In this document: piece by piece, positions 20,311 to 27,138 of the stretch
How the letters are laid out: every line of letters starts with the position of its first letter
Numbering within the stretch: the first letter of the stretch is position 1
From: Rhodospirillaceae bacterium CCH5-H10
GTDB taxonomy: Bacteria > Pseudomonadota > Alphaproteobacteria > Reyranellales > Reyranellaceae
Assembly (NCBI GenBank): GCA_001557035.1
Contig: LSKJ01000245.1
Location: 1 to 27,138, forward strand
Length of the DNA stretch: 27,138 bases
Reading direction: 5' to 3'
Notes under the pieces: model-generated
Seen by the model: the letters and a program-made list of their open reading frames with translations, nothing else
Databases searched by the model: none
What the model was told of the DNA's origin: nothing
Program-made: the position numbers and the translations under genes

Positions 20311-21765
20311 CTACCGTCCGATCTCCTCGAGATTGACGCCTGTCGTCTCTATGCGGAACCACCAGGTCACCGCCGCTCCCAGCAACGACGTGAAGATCAG
20401 GCCGAGCAGCAGGAAATGCGTGCCCGTCTCGGCAAGAACCAGAGGGAACGCGAAGGCCGTCAACACCGCGCCGAGCTTGGCGAAGGCCGCGGCGAAGCCC
20501 GCGCCCCGGCCGCGGATGGCGGTCGGGAACACTTCGCCCGCCAGCAGGTAGGTCTGCGCGTTGGGGCCGAGGTTGGTCATGAAATTGAACAGCATGAAGC
20601 CGCCGAACAGGCAGAGCGTGCCCGCCGGTTCCGGCAGCCGGTCCTGCAGCATGGCCAACGCCAGGCCTACGGCGCAGCCGACGAAGCCCAGGATCTGCAG
20701 CCGGATGCGGCCCACTTTGTCCGCCAGCAGCACCGCGGCGACGATGCCCACGATCAGCAGCGTGTCGATCAGGGCGGCGCCCTTGGCCGCCTGGATGTCG
20801 TGCGCGATCACGCTCGCGGTGTTCTGCAGGCGATCGACCTCGTGCCCGACGGTGCGGGCGAGGATGGTGGGCGTGAAGATGCCGATGCCGTAGGTCCCGA
20901 GATCCTGCAGGAACCACGGCACGGAGGCGAGGATGGTGGCACGGCGGTTCTTCTTCGACAGGAGGTCGCGCCAGCGGCCCCCGGCGGCGCCGTGGAGACG
21001 GGAGGTGGCGGGTTCCTCGGCAAGCCGGACCTGCTTGGGATATTGCGGTTCGCGCTCGAGCAGCCGCTGCAGCTCGCGCTCCGCCTCCAGCCGGCGCCCC
21101 TTCGACATCAGCCATTGCCCGCTGTCCGATATGAACAGGCGGGCGATCACCACCAGCGTCGCCGGTGCGATCACGATGGCGTACATCCAGCGCCAGGCAC
21201 TGAGCTGCGGATCGCTCACCAGGATGGCGTAGCCCAGAGCCGTTCCGACCAGCGCGCCGACCGCCTGGAAGGCAAAGGCGCCCAGCACCAGCCGCCCGCG
21301 GTCGCGGCTCGGAATGCTCTCGGAGATCACCAGGTGGCCGGTGGGATAGTCGCAGCCCAGCGCCACGCCGACGCCGAACAGGAAGAAGACCAGCCAGCCG
21401 AAGCTCGGGCTTGCCGCCAGCCCGGCCAGGAAGACGACGAAGACCAGCATTTCGACGACGAACATGCGCCGGCGGCCGTAGATGTCCGCCAGTCCTCCCA
21501 GCGTGACGGCGCCGACCATGATGCCGGCCAGGCTGGCGGCGCCCACCAGGCCCTTCTGCACCGGTGACAGGCCGAACTCCTGGACGATCAGGGGCAGCGC
21601 CACGCCGGTCATGAACACGACCAGCCCCTCGAAGAACTTGCCGGCGGTCGCGAGCAGCCAGATGCGCCATTGCATGCGCGTCATGGGTACGGTGGGCGTG
21701 GGAGTCCCGTCGGGCCATGACGGGGTCTGGTCGATGTAGCCTTGGACGCTCTGCGGTTCAGCCAT
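20311..21765 (-). CDS. MFS transporter, sugar/organic-acid porter type (484 aa)
   Basis: Proton-coupled or facilitative transporter in the inner membrane. The signature loop 2-3 motif is GGLADIYGRRRMFVVEML (about 90-107). The conserved helix 4-5 elements GCDYPTGHLVISESIPSRDRGR and the mid-protein element LRIQILG-like (RIRLQILGFVGCAVGLAL) place it in the Sugar_tr/metabolite:H+ symporter group. A long cytoplasmic loop (about 215-265) rich in Arg/Glu (MSKGRRLEAERELQRLLEREP) separates the two six-helix halves. The C-terminal half has FPTAIRGRGAGFAAAFAKLGA, the PETKG-like region equivalent. The ATG at 21765 lacks a strong Shine-Dalgarno. It is divergent from the TctC-type gene across 69 bp, and a shared substrate is possible. 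Confidence 0.9.
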   Translation of the reverse strand: MAEPQSVQGYIDQTPSWPDGTPTPTVPMTRMQWRIWLLATAGKFFEGLVVFMTGVALPLIVQEFGLSPVQKGLVGAASLAGIMVGAVTLGGLADIYGRRRMFVVEMLVFVVFLAGLAASPSFGWLVFFLFGVGVALGCDYPTGHLVISESIPSRDRGRLVLGAFAFQAVGALVGTALGYAILVSDPQLSAWRWMYAIVIAPATLVVIARLFISDSGQWLMSKGRRLEAERELQRLLEREPQYPKQVRLAEEPATSRLHGAAGGRWRDLLSKKNRRATILASVPWFLQDLGTYGIGIFTPTILARTVGHEVDRLQNTASVIAHDIQAAKGAALIDTLLIVGIVAAVLLADKVGRIRLQILGFVGCAVGLALAMLQDRLPEPAGTLCLFGGFMLFNFMTNLGPNAQTYLLAGEVFPTAIRGRGAGFAAAFAKLGAVLTAFAFPLVLAETGTHFLLLGLIFTSLLGAAVTWWFRIETTGVNLEEIGR

Positions 21766-21834
21766 CTGGACAGATTAGCGGACGACGCTACCTTGAGGCG
21801 TCCATAAAGAAAAAAATGAAATCGAGGAAACGCC

Positions 21835-22809
21835 ATGAAGAGACGTAGCCTGCTCGTCGCGGCTCTCGCCGCGCCGTCGATCGTTCCCGCCGTTGCGCTC
21901 GGTCAGGGCACCTGGCCGAACAAGACCGTGAAGTTCATCTGTCCCTTTGCGCCGGGTGGTGGCACCGACACGGTGAGCCGCCTGATGTGCGACCAGCTCT
22001 CGAAGATCCTCGGCCAGACCTTCGTGGTCGAAAACAAGGGCGGGGCGGGCGGCAACATCGGCACCGTGGAACTCGCGCGCGCCGCGCCCGACGGCTACAC
22101 GCTGGGCCTCATCTCGGTGGCCAGCCACACGCTCAATCCGATGCTCTACAGCAGGCTGCCGTACAATCCCGACAAGGACATCGTGGCGATCTCGCGCGTG
22201 GCGACCCTCGCCAACCTGCTGGGCGTGACGCCGTCGCTGCCGGCAAACAACGTCGCCGAGCTGATAGCGCTCTGCAAGAAGGAGCCGGGCAAGTACTCCT
22301 TCGCCTCGTCGGGCCCCGGCACGTCGCTGCATCTGAGCGGCGAGCTGTTCAAGAAGATGGCCGGCGTCGACATCATTCACGTGCCCTACAAGGGCGCCGG
22401 TCCGGTCTACACCGACCTGATGGCGGGCATCGTCAACATGATGTTCGCCAACATGCCCTCGATGCTGCCGCAGGTCCGTGCCGGCAAGCTGAAGGGGCTG
22501 GGCGTCACCTCCGCCCAGCGCTCCAAGGCGGCGCCCGACATTCCCGCCATCGCCGAGACCGTCCCGGGATATGTCGCCACCTCGTGGTATGGCATCGGCG
22601 CGCCGGCCGGCACGCCCGAGCCGATCCTCGCGCGGCTCGAAGCCGCGATCGGCGAGGCGCTGAAGTCGCCCGACATCCAGAGGCGCTGGAACGACGATCT
22701 CGGCCTCGACATGCCGCCGCCGGGTCGCGCCGGCTTCGACCAGTTCCTCGCCGAGGACCGCAAGCTGTGGGAGCCCGCGGTTAAGGCCTCGGGCGTGAAG
22801 CTCGACTGA
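21835..22809 (+). CDS. tripartite tricarboxylate transporter family substrate-binding protein (Bug/TctC, 324 aa)
   Basis: Periplasmic binding protein of the Bug family, which bind carboxylates and similar small polar ligands. The signal peptide MKRRSLLVAALAAPSIVPAV begins with an RR pair, so Tat export is conceivable but Sec is equally possible. Family hallmarks: WPNKTVKFICPFAPGGGTDT (ligand-loop start), VVENKGGAGGNIGT, ARAAPDGYTLG, FASSGPGTSLHLSGELFK and VPYKGAGPVYTDLMAG. The start has GAGGAA 6 nt upstream. No TctA/TctB membrane genes are in the window, which is common because Bug proteins outnumber their transporters. The flavin monooxygenase gene follows 22 bp later in the same direction, probably in one operon. 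Confidence 0.95.
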   Translation: MKRRSLLVAALAAPSIVPAVALGQGTWPNKTVKFICPFAPGGGTDTVSRLMCDQLSKILGQTFVVENKGGAGGNIGTVELARAAPDGYTLGLISVASHTLNPMLYSRLPYNPDKDIVAISRVATLANLLGVTPSLPANNVAELIALCKKEPGKYSFASSGPGTSLHLSGELFKKMAGVDIIHVPYKGAGPVYTDLMAGIVNMMFANMPSMLPQVRAGKLKGLGVTSAQRSKAAPDIPAIAETVPGYVATSWYGIGAPAGTPEPILARLEAAIGEALKSPDIQRRWNDDLGLDMPPPGRAGFDQFLAEDRKLWEPAVKASGVKLD

Positions 22810-22831
22810 TCCCTCATCCGGAGTAGCGTTG

Positions 22832-24592
22832 ATGTCCGTACAGTTTGCCGAGACCCCGGACGAAGCGGGTGAGATCGCGGGGCGCTGGCTCGACTCGTTC
22901 GGGACAGCGCTTCAGGCGCAGGATGCCGCCGCCGTCGCTGCGACCTTTATCTCCGACGGACATTGGCGCGACGTGCTCGCCTTCACCTGGGACGTCGTCA
23001 CTCATTCCGGGCGGATGGCAATCGAGGCGGCGCTCGCCCCGGTACTGGCGCGCACCGCCGCGAGGGACGTCCATATCCCGGGCATGCGCACGCCGCCGCG
23101 TCGCGTGAAGCGGGCCGGCATCGAGTGCATCGAGACGATCTTCGAGTTCGAGACCGCTTTCGGCCGCGCCAACGCCGTCGCGCGCCTCGTCGACGACGGC
23201 GGGACGTGGCGGGCCTGGTCCCTGCTCACCACGCTCGAAGAGCTGCACGGCTGGCCCGATGGACGGCCGCGCGAGCTGAGCGACGCCGAACGCTACAGCC
23301 GCGACTTCGGCGGCGACAACTGGCTCGACCAGCGGCTGAAGGCGCAGGCCTACGAGGACCGCGATCCCGTGGTGCTCGTCGTCGGCGGCGGCCAGGCCGG
23401 CCTTGCCACCGCCGCGCGGCTGAGGGCGCTGGGCGTGGATACTCTGATCGTCGATCGCCATCAGCGCATTGGCGACAACTGGCGGCGGCGCTATCACTCG
23501 CTCACCCTGCACAACGAGGTGCACGTCAATCACCTGCCGCTGATGCCGTTCCCGCCGACCTTCCCGGTGTTCATTCCCAAGGACAAGCTGGCCAACTGGT
23601 TCGAGGCCTATGTCGAGAATCTCGATCTCAACTACTGGACCGACACGCAGCTCACCTCGGGCCACTACGACGAGGGCGCGCAGCGCTGGACGGTGACGCT
23701 GAAGCGTGGCGACGGGACGGAGCGCGTGCTGCATCCGCGCCATGTCGTCTTCGCGACGGGCGTCAGCGCCATTCCGATCAAGCCGTCGCTGCCGGGCCTC
23801 GACTCCTTCGCCGGCACGGTGATGCACTCCGGCGCCTACACCAACGGCGCGGCTTGGAAGGGGCGCAAGGCGATCGTGGTCGGCACCGGCAACAGCGGCC
23901 ACGACGTGGCGCAGGATCTCTGCGCCAGCGGTGCCCATGTGACGATGGTGCAGCGCAGCCCGACCTATGTCGTGTCGATCCGCGAGGCGCAGAAGGTCTA
24001 TGCGATCTACACCGAGGGCCTGCCGTTCGAGGATTGCGACCTGCTGGCCGCCGCCTCGCCCCATGCGGTGCTGCAGCGCGCCTACCAGCTCTCGACCGCC
24101 GAGATGCGCGAGGTCGATCGCGATCTCCTGTCGGGACTCGAAAAGCGCGGCTTCCGCCTGACGTTCGGCGAGGACGATACCGGCTTCCAGATGATGTATC
24201 TGCGCCGCGGCGGCGGTTACTACTTCAACGTCGGCTGCTCCGACATGATCGTCGATGGGCGCATCGAGCTGATGCAGTACGACGACATCGACCGGTTCGA
24301 GGCCGGCGGCGTGCGTCTCAAGGACGGCACGCTGCGCGAGGCCGAACTGGTGGTGGTCGCCACCGGCTACAAGAACCAGCAGGAGACGGTGCGCGCCTTC
24401 CTGGGCGACACGGTGGCCGACCGGATCGGTCCCGTGTGGGGCTTCGACGAGGGCGGCGAACTCGCCAACATGTTCAAGCCGACGCCGCAGCCCGGCCTGT
24501 GGTTCATCGCCGGCAGCCTGGCCCAGTGCCGCATCTACTCGCGCTACCTCTCCTTGCAGATCAAGGCGCGGGAGGAGGGGCTGATCTCCTGA
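22832..24592 (+). CDS. NTF2-like domain fused to flavin-containing monooxygenase (586 aa)
   Basis: The N-terminal about 140 residues look like a SnoaL/NTF2-type cone (ALQAQDAAAVAATFISDGHW, FEFETAFGRANAVARLVDDG, TWRAWSLLTTLEEL). The rest is a class B flavin monooxygenase: FAD site VVGGGQAGLAT (184-194), DNWRRRYHSLTLH, the FMO fingerprint FAGTVMHSGAY (326-336), NADPH site VVGTGNSGHDVA (350-360) and VVVATGYKNQQ near the end. It uses NADPH and oxygen to oxygenate N, S or carbonyl groups. The ATG at 22832 is preferred over the adjacent TTG at 22829; GGAG lies upstream. The gene is likely cotranscribed with the TctC-type gene, suggesting uptake and oxidation of one compound. It ends before a strong palindrome. 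Confidence 0.93.
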   Translation: MSVQFAETPDEAGEIAGRWLDSFGTALQAQDAAAVAATFISDGHWRDVLAFTWDVVTHSGRMAIEAALAPVLARTAARDVHIPGMRTPPRRVKRAGIECIETIFEFETAFGRANAVARLVDDGGTWRAWSLLTTLEELHGWPDGRPRELSDAERYSRDFGGDNWLDQRLKAQAYEDRDPVVLVVGGGQAGLATAARLRALGVDTLIVDRHQRIGDNWRRRYHSLTLHNEVHVNHLPLMPFPPTFPVFIPKDKLANWFEAYVENLDLNYWTDTQLTSGHYDEGAQRWTVTLKRGDGTERVLHPRHVVFATGVSAIPIKPSLPGLDSFAGTVMHSGAYTNGAAWKGRKAIVVGTGNSGHDVAQDLCASGAHVTMVQRSPTYVVSIREAQKVYAIYTEGLPFEDCDLLAAASPHAVLQRAYQLSTAEMREVDRDLLSGLEKRGFRLTFGEDDTGFQMMYLRRGGGYYFNVGCSDMIVDGRIELMQYDDIDRFEAGGVRLKDGTLREAELVVVATGYKNQQETVRAFLGDTVADRIGPVWGFDEGGELANMFKPTPQPGLWFIAGSLAQCRIYSRYLSLQIKAREEGLIS

Positions 24593-24606
24593 CGTTCGAA
24601 GCGTCT

Positions 24607-24642
24607 CATTGGAGCGCGCCACTCCAGTGGCGCGCTCCAATG
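24607..24642. terminator. 17-bp perfect palindrome between convergent genes
   Basis: The arms are 24607-24623 (starting CATTGGAGCG) and 24626-24642 (ending CGCTCCAATG), with only CC between them. It begins 15 bp after the monooxygenase stop and ends 4 bp before the permease stop. No T tract follows on either strand. It is most likely a bidirectional transcript-end hairpin; the exact palindrome is longer than termination needs. Confidence 0.6.
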
Positions 24643-24645
24643 ACC

Positions 24646-25836
24646 CTAAATGAACTGGCGGATCGCCGCGATCACGACCAGGGCGCCGATCGCCATGACG
24701 GCGCTGCCCAGCGAGATCACGTAGAGCGCGCGACCCGGCGACAGGCGGCCCATGTGGGCGGCGATCCAGAAGAAGGGATCGTTGACGTGGCAGATCGCCA
24801 TCGAGCCCGCGCCGACGGCGGCGGCCGCGATCGCCCGGCCCGAGGCGCTGTCGAGGCCGAGCGCCGGCAGCATCGGCTCCACCATGCCCGAGGCGGTGAG
24901 AACAGCGGTGAGCGAATTGCCCTGCATCGTCTTCACGATGGCGGCCGCCAGGAAGGGTGTCAGCACGCCGTAGCGGGGGTGCAGCGCATATTCGGCCAGC
25001 AGCTCCGACATGCCGGTCTCGTCGAACACGCGCGCCAATCCCCCCGACGCACCGACCGCCAGCAGCAGCGGCGCCCACGAGCGGCCGGCCAGCGCCGAGG
25101 GTTCCCAGCGGCGCGCCAGGACGATCGCGAGCGTGATCGCGATGGCCGTCAGCATCAGCGGCTTGGAGATGCCGATGTAGAATTCGCGCGAGCCGCCCTT
25201 GCCCAGCGGCTCGCTCGGCATCTGGGCGACCGACTGCAGCACGAGCAGCACCAGCGGGATGCCGATGCACAGCCAGGCCCAGGAGATCTGTCCTTCGACC
25301 GGCGTCGATGGCACCTGCCGCGCGACATGCCACCAGCCCAGGATCACGGCGACCGCCGCGACGGGAAGCGCGACCATGAATTCGGTGCGGATGTTGGCCT
25401 TCATCACCGACGCCGCCGCGACAACCAGCGGTGACGGAGCAACCAAGGCCGCGACGGCCAGAAGCGTGAGCGCGAGGCCCAGCGCGCGGCGCGGAGCGTC
25501 CTGTCCCGCCGGCTGCAGCAGCGCCAACCCGCCCGAGGCCGAGGCGCCGAGACCCGCCACGATGCCGGCCGCCGCGGACGTACCGGTGCCGAGCGGCGTG
25601 CGCAGCAACAGGGCGCTCACGAGAGCACCCGCGACGACGAGAAGGCCGGTCTGCTCCAGCGCCGTCGTGAATCCGATGCCGAACGCCTTGCCGACCGACT
25701 GGAAGGTCATGTCCGCGGCGATGCCGTAGACGACGACCGTGGCCATGATTGCCAGGAAGGCCGGCAGGCGTACCCGCTGGATCAGGAAGACGATGGCGGC
25801 GACGGCAATGGGCAGCAGGAGGGAGGCGAGAATCAT
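24646..25836 (-). CDS. GntP-like permease (396 aa)
   Basis: Polytopic inner-membrane protein with about 10-12 hydrophobic segments: IAVAAIVFLIQRVRLPAFLA at the start, TGLLVVAGALVSALLL, AWLCIGIPLVLLVLQSVA, and the C-terminal ALYVISLGSAVMAIGALVVI. The elements SLTAVLTASGMVEPMLPALG and AVGAGSMAICHVNDPFFWI are typical of the gluconate:proton symporter (GntP) family, where a His-Val-Asn-Asp/Asn-Pro region ends the protein. At 396 residues it is shorter than the usual 430-450. Substrates of the family are gluconate and related sugar acids. It is divergent from the secreted GH5 gene, and both start codons lie in one inverted repeat. Confidence 0.88.
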   Translation of the reverse strand: MILASLLLPIAVAAIVFLIQRVRLPAFLAIMATVVVYGIAADMTFQSVGKAFGIGFTTALEQTGLLVVAGALVSALLLRTPLGTGTSAAAGIVAGLGASASGGLALLQPAGQDAPRRALGLALTLLAVAALVAPSPLVVAAASVMKANIRTEFMVALPVAAVAVILGWWHVARQVPSTPVEGQISWAWLCIGIPLVLLVLQSVAQMPSEPLGKGGSREFYIGISKPLMLTAIAITLAIVLARRWEPSALAGRSWAPLLLAVGASGGLARVFDETGMSELLAEYALHPRYGVLTPFLAAAIVKTMQGNSLTAVLTASGMVEPMLPALGLDSASGRAIAAAAVGAGSMAICHVNDPFFWIAAHMGRLSPGRALYVISLGSAVMAIGALVVIAAIRQFI

Positions 25837-25876
25837 GACGGGACGAACCTTAATGGCCTGCTACAGTCCCGTCATG
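25834..25876. promoter_or_regulatory. 11-bp inverted repeat containing both divergent start codons
   Basis: CATGACGGGAC (25834-25844) and GTCCCGTCATG (25866-25876) are perfect inverted repeats with a 21-bp spacer. The outer three bases of each arm are the start codon of the permease (minus) and of the GH5 gene (plus). Both genes therefore have the identical leader GTCCCGTC before ATG, with no Shine-Dalgarno. This may be an operator blocking both genes, or the genes may be leaderless or start elsewhere. Confidence 0.45.
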
Positions 25877-27064
25877 CGCCTCCTCGTCGCTCTCCTGATC
25901 CTGTTCGGTCTCGTCGCGCCCGCCGCGCAGGCCGAGGCGCTGGTCCGCATCGAGGGCAAGAACTTCGTCGAGCCCGACGGGCGCATCCTGCGCCTCAAGG
26001 GCATCAGCCTCGGCAACTGGCTGATGCCCGAGGGCTACATGTTCAAGTTCGAGGTCGCGAAGTCGCCGCGCCAGATCTACGGCGCGTTCGACCGGCTTCT
26101 GGGACCCGAACGCGCCGCCGATTTCTGGCGCCGGTATCGCGACAGCTACGTGACCGAGGAGGATATCCGCTTCATCAAGTCGGTCGGCTTCAACATGGTG
26201 CGGGTGCCGCTGCACTGGCGGCTGTTCATGGGGGCCGACGGCGAGATCGGGGGCGAAGGCTGGGCGCTGCTCGACCGCGTGGTCGGCTGGGCGGCAGGTG
26301 CCGGGCTCTATGTCATTCCCGACCTTCATGCGGCACCGGGCGGACAGACCGGCATCAATCACGATGACGGGCCGGGCTATCCGCTCATGTTCTATGTGCG
26401 GCGCGATCGCGATCTCACGGTGAAGCTGTGGCGGGCCGTGGCGCAGCGCTATCGCGGCAACCCGACGATCCTGGGCTACGACATCCTGAACGAGCCGATC
26501 GCGCCCTATCACGACGTGGCGACGCTGAACGCGCGGCTGGAGCCCTTCTACAAGCGCGCGACGGCGGCGATCCGCGACGTCGATCCCGAGCGTATCGTGA
26601 TCCTGGCGGGCGGCCAGTGGAGCTCGAGCTTCGCGATGTTCGGCCCGCCCTTCGCGAAGAACCTCGCCTACACCTATCATTCGTTCTGGGCGTCGACGAA
26701 GCGCGACTCGATCCAGCGGCACCTGAATTTCGCCAACCTCCACGACGTGCCGCTGTTCCTCGGCGAGACCGGCGAACTGACCGACGAATGGAACGAGCGC
26801 TTCCGCCGCCTGCACGAGATGCACGGCATCGGCTGGTCGTTCTGGACCTACAAGAACCTCGACACGCCATCGACCATCGTCTCGATCACGCGGCCCGACG
26901 GCTGGAAAGAGATCGTGGCCTATGCCGACGGCGCCACGAAGCAGAAGCCGTCGCCGGAGCTGATCGATCGTGCCGTCGCGCAGTATCTCGACGGCATCCG
27001 GTTCGGGAACGGCACGGTGCGCTGGAGCTATCTCGCGTCCCTTGGCCTGAAGGGCGCTCCGTAG
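25874..27064 (+). CDS. secreted glycoside hydrolase family 5 (396 aa)
   Basis: The signal peptide MRLLVALLILFGLVAPAAQA (1-20) leads into a single GH5 TIM barrel. Visible landmarks: LRLKGISLGNWL (barrel start), FNMVRVPLHW (substrate-site arginine), IPDLHAAPGGQ, acid/base E207 in DILNEPI, AYTYHSFW, nucleophile E298 in LFLGETGEL and IGWSFWTYKN. The LGNWL and HAAPGGQ elements suggest an exo-1,3-beta-glucanase-like or related beta-glycosidase rather than a cellulase; substrate specificity is not certain. No binding module or linker is present, unlike the cellulase at 2826. The ATG at 25874 places the signal peptide at the N terminus; ATG at 25853 would add 7 residues. The start lacks a Shine-Dalgarno. 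Confidence 0.9.
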   Translation: MRLLVALLILFGLVAPAAQAEALVRIEGKNFVEPDGRILRLKGISLGNWLMPEGYMFKFEVAKSPRQIYGAFDRLLGPERAADFWRRYRDSYVTEEDIRFIKSVGFNMVRVPLHWRLFMGADGEIGGEGWALLDRVVGWAAGAGLYVIPDLHAAPGGQTGINHDDGPGYPLMFYVRRDRDLTVKLWRAVAQRYRGNPTILGYDILNEPIAPYHDVATLNARLEPFYKRATAAIRDVDPERIVILAGGQWSSSFAMFGPPFAKNLAYTYHSFWASTKRDSIQRHLNFANLHDVPLFLGETGELTDEWNERFRRLHEMHGIGWSFWTYKNLDTPSTIVSITRPDGWKEIVAYADGATKQKPSPELIDRAVAQYLDGIRFGNGTVRWSYLASLGLKGAP

Positions 27065-27096
27065 GGTCTTCCGAGCACGCTTGTCACCACCACGAA

Positions 27097-27138
27097 CCTC
27101 ATGCTGAGGAGGCTGCGGAGCAGCCGTCTCGAAGCATG
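27097..27138. repeat. REP-like palindromic intergenic repeat (cut by window edge)
   Basis: After the GH5 stop the sequence CCTCATGCTGAGGA is followed by the stem GGCTGC (27111-27116) / GCAGCC (27120-27125) and then CGTCTCGAAGCATG, where CATGCT (27100-27105) and AGCATG (27133-27138) pair. The layout of outer CATGCT/AGCATG arms, CTGAGGA, an inner GC stem and CGTCTCGAA resembles dispersed repeats I recall from Bradyrhizobium/Reyranella-type genomes. The expected closing AGG lies beyond the window. Confidence 0.65.

Noticed and set aside
22814..25333. An 839-codon minus-strand open frame opposite the flavin monooxygenase
   Set aside because: It overlaps two well-supported genes in another frame, and its composition is that of a GC shadow with no domain.

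Overview
This is a GC-rich, densely packed chromosomal stretch with about 25 protein genes and no gap above 300 bp. I see no rRNA, tRNA, CRISPR array, transposase or phage gene. The mix of genes suggests a free-living alphaproteobacterium with a broad catabolic repertoire: acyl-CoA dehydrogenases, a Bug/TctC binding protein, FAD and flavin monooxygenases, paired TetR regulators, and a REP-like palindrome of a type I associate with Bradyrhizobium/Reyranella-like genomes. The lineage is inferred, not shown.

Layout. 1-2720: the tail of a DUF486/DMT membrane protein, then a two-gene minus-strand operon of acyl-CoA dehydrogenases with a palindrome at its promoter. 2826-8326: a 1165-residue multidomain cellulase (CBM2, Calx-beta repeats, an E1-like GH5 domain inserted inside the fifth Calx-beta unit, CBM2), divergent from an overlapping LytS-type kinase / LytTR regulator pair. 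The 162-bp gap between them holds two direct repeats with LytTR-site geometry (9-12-9). 8394-12737: a quinone-oxidoreductase-like enzyme, an orphan family 5 solute-binding protein, a PEP mutase/isocitrate lyase family enzyme, a small SET-domain protein and a 59-residue disordered protein.

12771-19029: a PhnA-domain protein, a STAS/SpoIIAA-like small protein, a TetR regulator, a class A FAD monooxygenase, a cold-shock protein with a clear terminator, a small unknown protein, a glutathione S-transferase, two small exported unknowns, and a second TetR regulator that is a close paralogue of the first. 19051-27138: two MFS transporters, an orphan Bug/TctC binding protein in a likely operon with an NTF2-like/flavin monooxygenase fusion, a GntP-like permease and a second, secreted GH5 glycosidase. 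The window ends inside a REP-like palindrome.

The most system-like unit is 2826-8326: a two-component pair with its own candidate operator facing a cellulase whose catalytic domain is nested in an adhesion-type beta-sandwich. Several other divergent or convergent junctions carry inverted repeats. Functions come from recognising sequence motifs by eye; no database search was run.
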